Shown: positions 53,183 through 63,381, counted from the stretch's first letter. The stretch is DNA of 64,000 nucleotides from Isosphaeraceae bacterium (GCA_026004735.1 BPJS01000001.1:4544859-4608858); one strand, 5' to 3'. Program-made: numbers and translations. Notes: a model not told the origin generated them from the sequence alone.

Positions 53183-54700
53183 CTAAGCCCCGAGGGCGTG
53201 TTCCAGCGAGGCCACCACGTCGGCGATCGTCTCGAACCCCGGCAAACTCGCGCGCTGGCTGGCCTCGGCCAGCCAGCCGGCGACTTTCCTCTCGGCGGCA
53301 ATCACCGTCGAATGGTTCCGTCCTCCAAAATAGCGGCCGATCTCGCTGTACGAGGCCCCGGTGTGTTTCCGTGCCAGATACATGGCCACCATCCGGGGCT
53401 GCGCGGCCGAACGGGCCCGCGAATCGGACCGCAACACCTCCGGCTCGACCTGAAACAGCCGGCAGACGGCGCGCTCCACGTCGCGCAAGCCGATCATCTG
53501 CGCGCTCAGCCGGATCGTCTCGCGGAGCACCGATCGCGCCAGATCCAGATCGAGCCGCCGACCGGTCAACGCCGCCGTGGCCAGGACCCCATGCAGCGCC
53601 CCTTCCAGCTCGCGGACGCTGCCCCGCACCTGCTCGGCCAGATAGGCGGCCACCGCGTCGGGCAGCCGCACACCCCGCGCCGCCGCCTTGGCCTGCACGA
53701 TGGCGCGTCGGGTGGCCGGGTCCGGCGCTTCCAGTTTGACGACCATGCCCCCCAAAAATCGCGTGGCTAGCTCGTCGGTCAACCGGTCGATTCGCCGCGG
53801 ATGCTGGTCCAGAGCCAGCACCATCGGGCGGCCCGCCTGGGCCAGGGCGTTGAACGTGTGCAGAAACTCATCCTGAGTCGCCCGCTTGGCCGCGAGAAAA
53901 TGGACGTCGTCGAGCACCAGCGCGTCGGCCTGCCGATACCGCGCCCGGAACGACCCCAGCGCCCCTTGCCGCATCGCCTCCAGAAACGCATTGGTAAACG
54001 CCTCGGCCGTGGCGTACACCACCTTCGCCCCCGGCCGCCGGCCGCGTAGACCCGCCGCAACCCCATCGAGCAAGTGGCTCTTGCCCAGCCCGATCCCCCC
54101 GTGGATCACGAGCGGATTGAACGATCCCCCCCAGGCCGAAACCATCTCCACCGCGGCCGCATGCGCCAGTCGATTGCTCGGCCCCACCACAAAATCGTCG
54201 AGCCGGCGCCCGGTCCGCGGCGGCGGCACGGTCCGCGCCGTCTCGGCCCGCTGCGACCACCCTGGAAAGACCGGCGGATGCGGCACCACCGGCGGCGGCA
54301 GTGCTGGCTCCGGCTCTGGCTCCGGATCCGCCACCCCCCCTGCCCCGCCCGGAATCGCCCGCGGCGCGTCCTCCGGCGCTCGAGGCGGCGGCCCCACCAC
54401 GTCCCCCAGCGGCGGCTCCCCTTCGGCCCGAATCTCAAACTCCAGCCGCAACGGCCGACCGGCGACCGCCTCCGCCGCCTCCAGCAGGCTCCCCGCATAA
54501 TGCGCCTGGATCCAGTCCCGGAAAAACCCCCCGGGAACACCGACCCGCAACGTATCCCCATCCACTCCCAGCCGCGTGCCCTCCCCCAACCAAAGCTCAT
54601 ACCGCGCACGCCCCAGCCGCTCGGCCACCGCCGCACGCAACGCCGCCTCCGTCACCTCCGACGGCCGCGAACCCCGAGTTGTTTCCTCGTCAAACCGCAT
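53183..54700 (-). CDS. dnaA: Chromosomal replication initiator protein DnaA
   Basis: 505 aa from ATG 54700. Domain I (about 15-95) has LRAAVAERLGRARYELWLG. A Pro/Glu-rich linker covers 100-165. The AAA+ core shows VVGPSNRLAHAAAVEMV, Walker A HGGIGLGKSHLLDGVAAGL, Walker B DALVLDDVHFLA and a sensor-like ATRFLGGMVVKLE. Domain IV ends in the box-binding signature YSEIGRYFGGRNHSTVIAAE, with Asn where most have Asp (GGRDHTTV). It opens the origin by binding DnaA boxes. No dnaN or recF is adjacent; parA and parS lie about 9 kb away. Confidence 0.95.
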   Translation of the reverse strand: MRFDEETTRGSRPSEVTEAALRAAVAERLGRARYELWLGEGTRLGVDGDTLRVGVPGGFFRDWIQAHYAGSLLEAAEAVAGRPLRLEFEIRAEGEPPLGDVVGPPPRAPEDAPRAIPGGAGGVADPEPEPEPALPPPVVPHPPVFPGWSQRAETARTVPPPRTGRRLDDFVVGPSNRLAHAAAVEMVSAWGGSFNPLVIHGGIGLGKSHLLDGVAAGLRGRRPGAKVVYATAEAFTNAFLEAMRQGALGSFRARYRQADALVLDDVHFLAAKRATQDEFLHTFNALAQAGRPMVLALDQHPRRIDRLTDELATRFLGGMVVKLEAPDPATRRAIVQAKAAARGVRLPDAVAAYLAEQVRGSVRELEGALHGVLATAALTGRRLDLDLARSVLRETIRLSAQMIGLRDVERAVCRLFQVEPEVLRSDSRARSAAQPRMVAMYLARKHTGASYSEIGRYFGGRNHSTVIAAERKVAGWLAEASQRASLPGFETIADVVASLEHALGA

Positions 54701-54896
54701 CGCCGTTGCGCCAACGTCCCGGTGCTCAATCGCGCAGCCCAGACCACCCCGCGCACGGCGGGCTGATCGCCCGACGGAACGGCTCGCACGCCCGCTCCGC
54801 CTCTGTTTCCCGATATGCCCCGCGGCGCAAGCTCTGTCAAAGACGCAGACCAGGTAAGCCGCGTCATTGCGTCGGGTCGTGACAAAGGCAACGATT

Positions 54897-56885
54897 TCAG
54901 CGATCCGCCGGGCCGGTCTGGACGTTCTGGGCCACCACTGTCCGCAACGCCTCGTCCAACCGCGACACCTCGACCGGCTTGGCCAGGTGGGCGGCGAAGC
55001 CAGCCTCTCGGCTCCGCAGCCGATCCTCCGGGGCGTCGTAACCACTCAAGGCAATCGCCGGCGGGAGGTCGGCGCACCCGCCCTGCCGCAACGCATCCAG
55101 AAGCTCGTAACCGGTGCCATCCTCCAGTTCCAGATCGCTGATCAGGACGTCGAACCGCCCGGACCGCAGCGCCTGTAGCGCGGCTGCCTGATCGCCGGCG
55201 ACGGTCACCCGGTGCCCGCGCATCTCCAGCAGCCGCGCCAACCCGCGTCGGATATCCTCATTGTCGTCGACCAGCAGAATCGCCAGCCGCCGCGGCGGCG
55301 GTGGCGGCTGGCGATGGTCGTCCGGGGCGACGATCGGATTGGGGTTCGGGTCCGGTTTGGGAGCCGAGACGCGAACCAACTCGAGCCGGAAGGTGCTGCC
55401 CCGGCCGGCGCCTTCGCTCTCCGCGATCAGCCGCCCGCCGTGCGCTACGGCGATCGCCCGGCTGATGGCCAGCCCCAAGCCCAGCCCCTCGCCCCAGAGC
55501 CGGCGGGTCGTTTCCCCTTGCCGGAAGGGATCGAAGATCCGGTCCAGCTCGGCCGGTTCAATGCCGACGCCGGTGTCTGAAATCTCCACCACCAGCAACC
55601 CCTGGTTCGGTACCGGCGTCTGGGGCGATCGCCCCGGCCGCGGCGGTGGCGTCTCTCCGGTCACCCCCGGGAGAGGAACCATCGGACCGGCCTCCCCATC
55701 TGCCGGGTTGTCCGATCCCGGGTCGGGCAACCCCGAGCTCGCCGCTGCAGGTTCGGTCACGTAGGTCGCGACCCGAATCAGGCCCTCGGCGGGTGTGAAC
55801 TTGGTCGCGTTGCGTAACAGATTGAGCAGCACCTGCTGCAATCGCGCCGGATCCACGAAGGCATAGGGCGGGTCGGCAGACAGATCCAGCTCCAACCGTT
55901 GCCGGCGCTGCTGGATCTCTGGCCAAAGGCTCTGGACCGCGGCCCGAATCTCCTCGTGCACATCCACGGGCCGGGCGTCGAGGCGAAGCGATCGCCGCTC
56001 GCCGCGGATGTAGTCGATCATGTCTTCCAGCAGTCGCGTTTCCAGCTCGGCGTTGCGCCGGATCGTGGCCACCAGTTCGCGTTGCGGCCAACTGAGGTGA
56101 TCGGCCTCGAGCGCCTGAGCGGCTCCGGCGATGGCCATCATCGGGGTCCGCAATTCATGGCCGGCCAAGGCCAGAAATTGGGCCTTGGCTTCCCGCGCTT
56201 CCTGCGCCGCCCGTTTCAACCGACCGCCCAGCTTCAGGTAATTCGAAAGATCGATGCCGATGACCAGCCGCAGCAGCCGGCCGCCTAGCTCGAACCGACT
56301 CGAAATGACCTCGAACTCGCCCGTCGATCCATCGGCCCGCCGGATTGTCCAGCGGATCTGGCGAATCGGTTTCTCGGCCGTGGCCTTCAGGTAGTTGTGC
56401 ATGCGGGGCACTTCCTCGGGCGTCACCAGCCGATCGATCGTCATCCCCCGCAATTCGGCGACCGGATACCCCAAATACGCCCGAGCCGCCGGATTGGCCC
56501 GCACGATCCGCAGCGTCGCCGGATCGTAGAGGATCGCGGTCAACGGAATCGCATCGAAAATGGCCAATTCCTGATCGCTCAGTGAGCGCCGGCTCGCCCA
56601 GACCGCCCCCGCCACCGCGCCGAGCGATCCGGACGCCAGCCAGATCACCGGCCCCAGGAGCGAAGGCGCGGACCCCGCCAGCAACCGCCCAACAACCCCA
56701 GCAACCACCGCCAGCAGCCCACCACCCAGCCCCCGCCACCGGCCCATCCCGACGGCGGCACCAAACAATCCGGCCGCTATCAACCCGTCTCCAAACCCCA
56801 GCATCCCCGCCGAAATGCCGATCGCCGCCCCCGACGCGACCGCGGCCAGCTCCGGCCCGATTCTTCGGATCGCCTCGAACACCAT
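54897..56885 (-). CDS. Membrane hybrid sensor histidine kinase (PAS-HisKA-HATPase-REC)
   Basis: 662 aa from ATG 56885. Residues 10-105 hold three hydrophobic helices (GLIAAGLFGAAVGMGRWRGL, GLLAVVAGVVGRLLAG). A PAS domain follows (IFDAIPLTAILYDPATL, IRRADGSTGEFEVISS). HisKA has FLALAGHELRTPMMAIAG, and HATPase has LLNLLRNATKFTPAEG, ISDTGVGIEP and EGLGLGLAISR. A Pro-rich insertion of about 50 aa lies within the ATPase. The C-terminal receiver is intact (LLVDDNEDIR, VLISDLELEDGTG, AKPVEVS). Signal unknown. It sits just upstream of dnaA in the same direction (196-base gap). Confidence 0.94.
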   Translation of the reverse strand: MVFEAIRRIGPELAAVASGAAIGISAGMLGFGDGLIAAGLFGAAVGMGRWRGLGGGLLAVVAGVVGRLLAGSAPSLLGPVIWLASGSLGAVAGAVWASRRSLSDQELAIFDAIPLTAILYDPATLRIVRANPAARAYLGYPVAELRGMTIDRLVTPEEVPRMHNYLKATAEKPIRQIRWTIRRADGSTGEFEVISSRFELGGRLLRLVIGIDLSNYLKLGGRLKRAAQEAREAKAQFLALAGHELRTPMMAIAGAAQALEADHLSWPQRELVATIRRNAELETRLLEDMIDYIRGERRSLRLDARPVDVHEEIRAAVQSLWPEIQQRRQRLELDLSADPPYAFVDPARLQQVLLNLLRNATKFTPAEGLIRVATYVTEPAAASSGLPDPGSDNPADGEAGPMVPLPGVTGETPPPRPGRSPQTPVPNQGLLVVEISDTGVGIEPAELDRIFDPFRQGETTRRLWGEGLGLGLAISRAIAVAHGGRLIAESEGAGRGSTFRLELVRVSAPKPDPNPNPIVAPDDHRQPPPPPRRLAILLVDDNEDIRRGLARLLEMRGHRVTVAGDQAAALQALRSGRFDVLISDLELEDGTGYELLDALRQGGCADLPPAIALSGYDAPEDRLRSREAGFAAHLAKPVEVSRLDEALRTVVAQNVQTGPADR

Positions 56886-57448
56886 GACCACCTTGGCCTT
56901 GCGCCTCACCTGCGAATCGCTGCAACAACGCCAAGCCGTCCCGAGACCCTCGGGGCGTGCGGCTCTCCGCAGCAACGGCATCATCCCTGTTCGGCTCACG
57001 TCGGCCCGGCTGTGCCGACTCTGGGGCACGATCATCCCTTGCGAATCTTAGCGACCCCCCCCAACCTGGACAACGCGGCATCGTCCCGCCCTGCCGTCGC
57101 GATGCCCCCCAGCCAGAGCGGACGGCCCGCTCTCGCGTCGAGGCCCGACCCCCAAAACACAAGGAACGGGACATCGAAGGTCGCGGCTCACCCTTTGGGT
57201 CGCCGCGTCCATCGGATCGCTCCGGGAGGAATGGTAAAGGCAACCGGACCGCGCCCCACCGGTGGCGCTTGGCTGGGCCGGTCAGGTTCGCCCTTGACGA
57301 CGACGCTCTGGCACACCGGCGCTCGGCTCGGGTGCACGGTTGCCGATCGGTTTGCGCGGCGTATGATGGCGGCCAGCGATTCGGTCCTCTCCCGCCGGAG
57401 CGTGAGGCGACGACCATTCCGCTCCCGCGACCGCCTGAGCTTCCTCCC
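56886..57448. other. Divergent intergenic, 563 bases
   Basis: Between the hybrid kinase (minus) and rhaB (plus). GC-rich; long frames on both strands are Arg/Pro-rich and look non-coding. The rhaB frame is open up to 56957 but its conserved start is at 57449. No promoter, operator palindrome or RNA that I can defend. Confidence 0.4.
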
Positions 57449-58942
57449 ATGGCGATTTCCACCAGCGATTATCTGGCCCTTGACCTCGGCGCCGAGAGCG
57501 GCCGCGGCTTGCTCGGCCGCTTCGACGGGCAACGGCTCGAACTCGAAGAGCTGCACCGCTTCCCCAACGGAGCCGTCCGCCTGGCCAACACCCTTTACTG
57601 GGACCTGCCCCGTCTGTTTGCCGAGTGCACCGTCGCGCTTGGGAAGGCGGCCGCTGGGCGTCGCTTGGATGGCATCGGGATCGACACCTGGGGCGTCGAC
57701 TTCGGCCTGATTGGCCGCGGCGAAACGCTCCTGGGCAACCCGGTGCACTACCGCGATTCCCGGACCGAAGGTCTGATCGAGGTGGCGCTGGAGCGGATTC
57801 CCAAGCGGCGGATTTACGAAATCACCGGCCTGCAATTCCTGCCGATCAACACCGCCTACCAGTTGCTGGCGATGGTTCGCCAAGGCTCGCCGTTGCTCGA
57901 GGTCGCCGAAACCCTGTTGATGATGCCCGACCTGGTGGCCTGGCTGTTCACCGGCTCGCGGGTCGCCGAGCGGACCGATGCCTCGACGACCCAGTTGATG
58001 GACGCCCAGACCCAGTCCTGGTCCGACGAACTCTGCGCGGCGCTGGGGTTGCCCCGCGCGATCCTGCCCGAGCTAGTCCCCGCCGGGACCGACCTCGGCC
58101 CGATCCGATCCAGCATCGCCGCCGACCTCGGCATCGAGCCGGTCCACGTTCTGGCCACGGCCGGCCACGACACGGCCGCCGCCGTGGCTGCCGTGCCCGC
58201 TGCGGGAACGGCCTCGGTCGGCCCCGACGGCTGGTGCTACATCAGCTCCGGAACCTGGAGTCTGATGGGCGTCGAATCGCCGCGACCGATTATTAGCGAC
58301 TCGACATATCGATACAACTTTACAAACGAAGCCGGCATCTGCGGCACCTCCCGCGTGCTTAAGAACATCATGGGTCTGTGGCTGGTTCAGGAGTGCCGCC
58401 GAACCTGGGCTCGCGGCGGCCGTGACTACGAGTATTTCGAGCTGGTCCCGCGGGCCGAGGCGGCCCCGCCGTTTGCGGCCCTGGTCGATCCCGACGACCC
58501 GTCGTTCCTCGCGCCGGGCGACATGCCCGCTCGGATCGCCGCTTACTGTCAGAGGACAGGCCAGCCGACCCCCGGCGACGAGGGCGGGTTTGTGCGTTGC
58601 TGCCTGGAGAGTTTGGCGCTGAAGTACCGCTGGTGTGTGGAGCGGCTGGAGGAGCTGACCGGCGGCCGTATCCGGACGATTCACATCGTCGGGGGCGGTT
58701 CCAAGAATGTGCTGCTCAACCAGTTCACGGCCGACGCCACCGGGCGGCCGGTTCACGCCGGGCCGATCGAGGCGACGGCCATCGGCAACATCTTGGTTCA
58801 GGCCATGGGCCGTGGCCGGCTGGGGTCGCTCGAAGAGCTTCGCTCGGTGGTCGCCCGGTCGTTCCCGGTGACGATCTACGAACCGCGGGACACCCGGGCC
58901 TGGGACGACGCCTGGCCGCGGTTTGCACGCCTGGTTGGCTGA
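57449..58942 (+). CDS. rhaB: Rhamnulokinase
   Basis: 497 aa from ATG 57449. A FGGY-type sugar kinase phosphorylating L-rhamnulose at C1. Motifs: ALDLGAESGRGLLGRFDG (phosphate 1), GIDTWGVDFGLIGRGETLLG, the substrate loop ITGLQFLPINTAYQL, YISSGTWSLMGVE, the RhaB-typical TNEAGICGTSRVLKNIMGLW and IVGGGSKNVLLNQF. Normal length. No rhaA, rhaD or AraC-type regulator is next to it, so the pathway genes are scattered. Start has no clear ribosome site. Confidence 0.95.
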   Translation: MAISTSDYLALDLGAESGRGLLGRFDGQRLELEELHRFPNGAVRLANTLYWDLPRLFAECTVALGKAAAGRRLDGIGIDTWGVDFGLIGRGETLLGNPVHYRDSRTEGLIEVALERIPKRRIYEITGLQFLPINTAYQLLAMVRQGSPLLEVAETLLMMPDLVAWLFTGSRVAERTDASTTQLMDAQTQSWSDELCAALGLPRAILPELVPAGTDLGPIRSSIAADLGIEPVHVLATAGHDTAAAVAAVPAAGTASVGPDGWCYISSGTWSLMGVESPRPIISDSTYRYNFTNEAGICGTSRVLKNIMGLWLVQECRRTWARGGRDYEYFELVPRAEAAPPFAALVDPDDPSFLAPGDMPARIAAYCQRTGQPTPGDEGGFVRCCLESLALKYRWCVERLEELTGGRIRTIHIVGGGSKNVLLNQFTADATGRPVHAGPIEATAIGNILVQAMGRGRLGSLEELRSVVARSFPVTIYEPRDTRAWDDAWPRFARLVG

Positions 58943-59079
58943 AGCGGTGCGGACCGCGGACGGCATTTGAGCAATCCGCGTGCCGACTACCCTTGTCGGT
59001 AGCGGTTGGGGATGTAGAATCCTGCGCGGTGGTGTGCGGGCAAGGCTCGACCGCGTTGACCAATGGAGGGGTCAGGGGG

Positions 59080-59995
59080 ATGAAGCAGCCGGGCACGCGT
59101 CGGGTGGTCTTTTGGGTGGCGGCGGTCGCCACAGCGGCGGTGGTTGCCGGCGGGGTGGGGACCTCGGCCTGGTTTGCGGCGGATGCGAGGGCGGCGGGTC
59201 GGCCGTTGGACGGTCGGCTCGATGGTGGCAGTCTGGTCCTGGTCGGTGGAGGCGAGCTGCCCCGCGACATCCGCGATCGGTTTGTCGAGCTGGCCGGCGG
59301 CGCGTTCGGCCCATATTGTGGTGATCGACCCGTATAGTTGGCGTCACCCGGCGGCGCGCGATGTCGCCTTGCGGACTCCCTGGCTCGAGGGGGGAGCGTC
59401 GCGGGTCTCGGTGCTCCGGCTGACCGATCGGGCCGCGGCCGACGATCCCGAACGCCTCCGTCTGCTTGACGAGGCAACTGGGGTCTGGATCGGCGGCGGC
59501 GACCAGGAAGGCCACGCCGCCAAGTTCGTCGATACTCGGTTCGAGGAACGGCTCCGGGCGGTGCTCGATCGCCGCGGCGTGGTCGGTGGCACGTCGGCTG
59601 GCGCGGCGGTGCTCTGCCGAACGATGATCGCTGGCGGCCGCGACCCCCGCGAGGGCCGTGGGCTGGACCTGGCGTCCGGGGTCGTCATCGACCAGCACCT
59701 GCTTCGGCGCAACCGTCTCGGCCGACTGCTACGAATGCTCGGACGCTATCCGGGGCTGGTCGGTCTCGGGCTTGACGAAGACACGGGTGTTGTTATCGAC
59801 CGCCAGCGCGGTTTGGCGAGCGTCGTCGGCGACTCGTACGTCGTCGTCTGCGCGGTCGTCGAGGGGCAGTCCTGGCCGCGGATCGAGGTGCTGCGCCGCG
59901 GCGACTCGGTGGCGTTGACGCAGATCAACGACCCGGAAACCCGAATCGTCCGCGCACGCGATCGTCAACGACGGAGCGATCTGCTCGACGATTGA
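59080..59995 (+). pseudogene. Cyanophycinase-like peptidase (S51), frameshifted
   Basis: Two overlapping frames make one protein. The first starts at ATG 59080 (GGAGG upstream), has a membrane/signal helix (VVFWVAAVATAAVVAGGVG) and GGSLVLVGGGELPRDIRDRF, VELAGG, then stops at TAG 59335-59337. The second frame takes over around 59297-59303 with SAHIVVIDPYSWRHPAARDV, ATGVWIGGGDQEGHAAKF, the nucleophile GGTSAGAAVLCRTMIAGG and VIDRQRGLASVVGDS, ending at 59995. One base extra near GGCGGCGCGTTC explains it. Family: hydrolysis of cyanophycin-like Asp-Arg polymers outside or inside the cell. Sequencing error is an alternative to a true mutation. Confidence 0.8.
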
Positions 59996-60093
59996 GGGGT
60001 GGCTCCTCCGAGCCGGTTGAAGGGGACAAGGCCGTCTTCCCTCCCGGGATCGCCGCGTTGATCGGCCGCGCCCAAGACGGCGGTCCGGTTACA

Positions 60094-61845
60094 ATGCCAC
60101 GCATGACTGCCTCCCGCCGCGAGCTTGGGCTGGTCGCGCTGGCGACTCTGGTCGGTCTGGCCCTCCGCGGCTGGAACCTGAGTCAGCTCGGGCTGGATCA
60201 TTTCGATGCCGGGATCTATGCGCTGGGCGGCCTTTGGGTCACGAGCCCCCGCGGTCTGGCAGCGCTCGATCCCGGCTTGATTCCCTACGCGCCGCCGTTG
60301 CAGCCGATCGGGATCGGGCTGGCTTACCTGCTGCTGGGGATCTCGGACACTTCGGCGCTGCTGGTTTCGATCGTGGCCGGGGCGGCGGCGATTCCGGTGG
60401 CGGCCTGGCTAGCGTGGCGGGCGTTCGGAGCCGGCGCGGGGGCCGCCGCGGCCTGGCTGCTGGCGTTGAATGGGCCGCACATCGCGTTCAGCCGCTCGGG
60501 GCTGACCGATCCGCTGGCGGCGCTGACGCTGCTGGGAGCGCTGGTGCTAGGAGCGTCGTTTTTGGAGCGGCCGCGATGGGTCGGCTCGGTCCTGTTGGGC
60601 CTTGCGGTGGGCCTGGCCCAGAACGCCAAGTACAGCGGCTTTCTGGCTGGTGTGATCGTCGCGCTGGCCTGGCTGGTCGGTTTGGTGCGGGAGGGCGGAG
60701 GCCGCGGCGGGGCGGAGTCGGCGCGTGTCGCGGGGCGGGTTGCGCCGGGTGTTGAGCGGCTGCCGTCAGCCGGATCTCCCCTGCGAACCCTGGTTCTCGG
60801 GTTACTGGCCGCGCTGGTGGCGGGGATTTGTTACGCGCCCTGGTTTGGCTTTGTGCAGAGCCAGCCGGGGGGCTATGGAGCGCTGTTGAAGCACCACGCC
60901 GGCTACGTCAGCGGTTGGGCGGGCTGGCCTGGAGCCTGGCAGCTTCAACTGAGCCAGGCGATCGCGTTGTCGGGCCGGCTGGTTGGGCCGTTGTCCTGGG
61001 CAGGGCTGGCCTGGGTGGCCGCGGGGCTTGCTGCGGTGATCGTGAGAATGGGGCTGACCTCTCCGCCGGTCGCGACGATGAGTCGCTGGGTTGGCCTGGC
61101 GGCCGGAGCGATCGGGCTGGCCGCTGCGCCCAATCTGGCCTGGTGGTCTGCCCTGGCACTGAGCCTCGGCCGGTTGCTCAATCCGAGACCGGCCGGGCGG
61201 CTCGTCGCGATCGGCTGGGCGACGTTATCGCTGCTCACGCCGCTGTATCAACCCTACGCGCGGCTTTGGCTGCCGATCGAGGCACTGAGCCTGGTTCTGC
61301 TCTCCGGGCTGGTGGCTGGTGGGCGGGAAGGCTCCCCGCTGGAGACGGCTGAGCCGAAGAGCCGGGGGCGGCTGGTTGCGGTCTGGGTTGGCTGTGCGCT
61401 GCTGGGGCTAGGGCAACGCGCGAGGGTGGCCGATCCGCTGCCGGGGGTTTTGGGGCCATCGGACTCGGTTCGCGCGGCGGTCGTGGGTTGGGAGGCGGAT
61501 CGGGCTGGTCGGCCGCTGCGGGTTCTGGCCCGTCCGCCGGTTTGGTTTTACCTTGCGAGCCGTGGTCTGCCGTTTGTGCGGCTGGAATCGGTGGCGAGCC
61601 TGGCGGTTCCGGCCCGAGCGGGCGATCGCGCGGTGGTCGACACCGAGCTGTTGGAACGTGGCCCGGACGACGGCTGGCAGAAGCTGAGTTTGTTCTGGAC
61701 GATCCGGTCGTCGGCCGCGTTGCGGTTGAGCCTCCCGGCAGCCCTGGACGCCAACCCGACGCAGGCCCATCGAGGCGCCACGGCGGGCACGGCGCCTGAG
61801 GCTCGTTTGCTCTTCCTCGACGCGCGGGAATCGACTCCACGATGA
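60094..61845 (+). CDS. GT39-like multi-helix membrane glycosyltransferase
   Basis: 583 aa from ATG 60094 (ATG 60103 also possible). Ten or more membrane helices. Family pattern: an acidic first loop LGLDHFDAGIYALGG after the first helix (the catalytic Asp site of PMT/ArnT enzymes), then FSRSGLTDPLAALTLLGALV and GLAVGLAQNAKYSGFLAGVI. The C-terminal part after 440 is a periplasmic domain. Such enzymes move sugars from polyprenyl-phosphate donors to proteins or lipids. Its stop overlaps pncB (ATGA), a coupling without obvious logic. Acceptor unknown. Confidence 0.85.
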   Translation: MPRMTASRRELGLVALATLVGLALRGWNLSQLGLDHFDAGIYALGGLWVTSPRGLAALDPGLIPYAPPLQPIGIGLAYLLLGISDTSALLVSIVAGAAAIPVAAWLAWRAFGAGAGAAAAWLLALNGPHIAFSRSGLTDPLAALTLLGALVLGASFLERPRWVGSVLLGLAVGLAQNAKYSGFLAGVIVALAWLVGLVREGGGRGGAESARVAGRVAPGVERLPSAGSPLRTLVLGLLAALVAGICYAPWFGFVQSQPGGYGALLKHHAGYVSGWAGWPGAWQLQLSQAIALSGRLVGPLSWAGLAWVAAGLAAVIVRMGLTSPPVATMSRWVGLAAGAIGLAAAPNLAWWSALALSLGRLLNPRPAGRLVAIGWATLSLLTPLYQPYARLWLPIEALSLVLLSGLVAGGREGSPLETAEPKSRGRLVAVWVGCALLGLGQRARVADPLPGVLGPSDSVRAAVVGWEADRAGRPLRVLARPPVWFYLASRGLPFVRLESVASLAVPARAGDRAVVDTELLERGPDDGWQKLSLFWTIRSSAALRLSLPAALDANPTQAHRGATAGTAPEARLLFLDARESTPR

Positions 61846-63188
61846 ACGAATGCACGACGCCCCTGTGGCCCGATCCGAGCGCCCTAGGCCCGGTGACGGA
61901 CCTGTATCAACTGACGATGATGGCCGGGTACGCGGCCGAGGGGATCGACGGCAAGCCGGCGGTCTTCGAGCTGTTCGTCCGCCGGCTCAACCCGAATCGT
62001 TCCTACCTGGTGTTCGCCGGGCTGGAGCAGGCGCTGGGGGACCTGACCCGACTGCGTTTCAGTCCCGAGCAGGCCGACTGGCTCCGCCGCCAGCCGGCAT
62101 TTCGCCATATCGACCGGCGTTGGTTCGATGCCCTGCCCGAGTTTCGCTTCCGAGGCGACGTGTGGGCGATGCCCGAAGGGACGATCTGTTTTCCGGGTGA
62201 GACGCTGTTGCGGGTCGAGGCGGCGCTGGCCGAGGCTCAATGGGTCGAGACGTTTTTGCTGGCCTCGCTGGCCTATCCGACGATGGTGGCGTCGAAGGCG
62301 GCGCGGGTGGTGGAGGCGGCTCGAGGGCGTCCGCTGTACGACTTCGGGGCGCGGCGTGGGCATGGTCCGCAGGCGGGCCTTCTTTGCGCCCGAGCGGCTT
62401 ATCTGGCCGGGTTCGCCGGAACCAGCCACGTCGAGGCAGCCCGGCGGTTGGGCATCCCCTGCGTGGGGACGATGGCCCATGCGTGGGTTCAATCGTTTGA
62501 CGACGAGCCAGCCGCGTTCGCGGCCTTCGCCCGCCACTTTCCCGATTCGACGACCCTACTGGTCGACACCTACGACACGCTGGAAGGCGCTCGGGCCGCC
62601 GCACGAATCGAGCCGCCGCCCCGCGCCGTCCGGCTCGACTCGGGCGACCTCGGCACGCTGGCCGGTCAGGTTCGCGCGATTCTGGACGAAGCAGGCCGCT
62701 CGGCAGTCCAGATTCTGGCCAGCGGCGACCTGGATGAATGGAAGATCGCCGAGTTGGTGGAGTCCGGGGCGCCGATCGATGCGTTTGGGGTCGGCACCGA
62801 GCTGATCACGGTGCGCGACGCGCCGGCGCTGGCGATGGTCTACAAACTCGTCATGCTCGATGGGGTCGGCCGGGTCAAGAACGCTCCCGGCAAGCGGACC
62901 TACCCCCTGGCGAAACAGGTTTGGCGGCGATACGACGACGCGGGCCGAATGATCGGCGACATGGTCACCGCGGCCGATGAGCACGCCGACGGCGAGCCTC
63001 TGCTCCATCCGCAGATTGTCGGCGGCCAATGGGTCCAGCCGCCGCCGCCGCTGGACCAGGTTCGCGACGCATGCCGACGCCAGCGCGCTGCGCTGCCGGA
63101 TTCGCTTCGGCTGCTGGACGGAACCGGGGCCTACCCGATCGCCTATAGCGCCCGCCTCGAAGCCGAAGCCCGGCGGCTCGGCCTCTGA
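61842..63188 (+). CDS. pncB: Nicotinate phosphoribosyltransferase
   Basis: 448 aa from ATG 61842 (ATGA overlap). It forms nicotinate mononucleotide from nicotinate and PRPP in NAD salvage. Motifs: LGPVTDLYQLTMMAGYAAEG, YDFGARRGHGPQAGLLCARA, GTMAHAWVQSFDDEP with the His that is phosphorylated, RLDSGDLGTLAGQVRAIL, AFGVGTELITVRD and YKLVMLDGVGRVKN (substrate region). Normal length. With nadC elsewhere in the window, de novo and salvage routes both feed the same intermediate. Confidence 0.96.
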   Translation: MNECTTPLWPDPSALGPVTDLYQLTMMAGYAAEGIDGKPAVFELFVRRLNPNRSYLVFAGLEQALGDLTRLRFSPEQADWLRRQPAFRHIDRRWFDALPEFRFRGDVWAMPEGTICFPGETLLRVEAALAEAQWVETFLLASLAYPTMVASKAARVVEAARGRPLYDFGARRGHGPQAGLLCARAAYLAGFAGTSHVEAARRLGIPCVGTMAHAWVQSFDDEPAAFAAFARHFPDSTTLLVDTYDTLEGARAAARIEPPPRAVRLDSGDLGTLAGQVRAILDEAGRSAVQILASGDLDEWKIAELVESGAPIDAFGVGTELITVRDAPALAMVYKLVMLDGVGRVKNAPGKRTYPLAKQVWRRYDDAGRMIGDMVTAADEHADGEPLLHPQIVGGQWVQPPPPLDQVRDACRRQRAALPDSLRLLDGTGAYPIAYSARLEAEARRLGL

Positions 63189-63381
63189 GCAGCCCGCCCC
63201 CACAAACCTGCCTGGTGGATGCTCATGCGGGGAGGGTCGGTGGTCGAGACGTCGAGCGTCTGCGTTCGGCGGCTACGCGAGGCCCGCCCGCTACCGGGCG
63301 TGGGTGCGCCGATCGGGATGTGTCGTTGGATCGAGCGATGAGGCGTCAAACGTCGGCTCCGAAGCCGCGGCCCGGAGCCAC

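Noticed and set aside
59297..59337. Programmed frameshift in the cyanophycinase gene
   Set aside because: No slippery heptamer or obvious downstream pseudoknot is visible; mutation or sequencing error is simpler.
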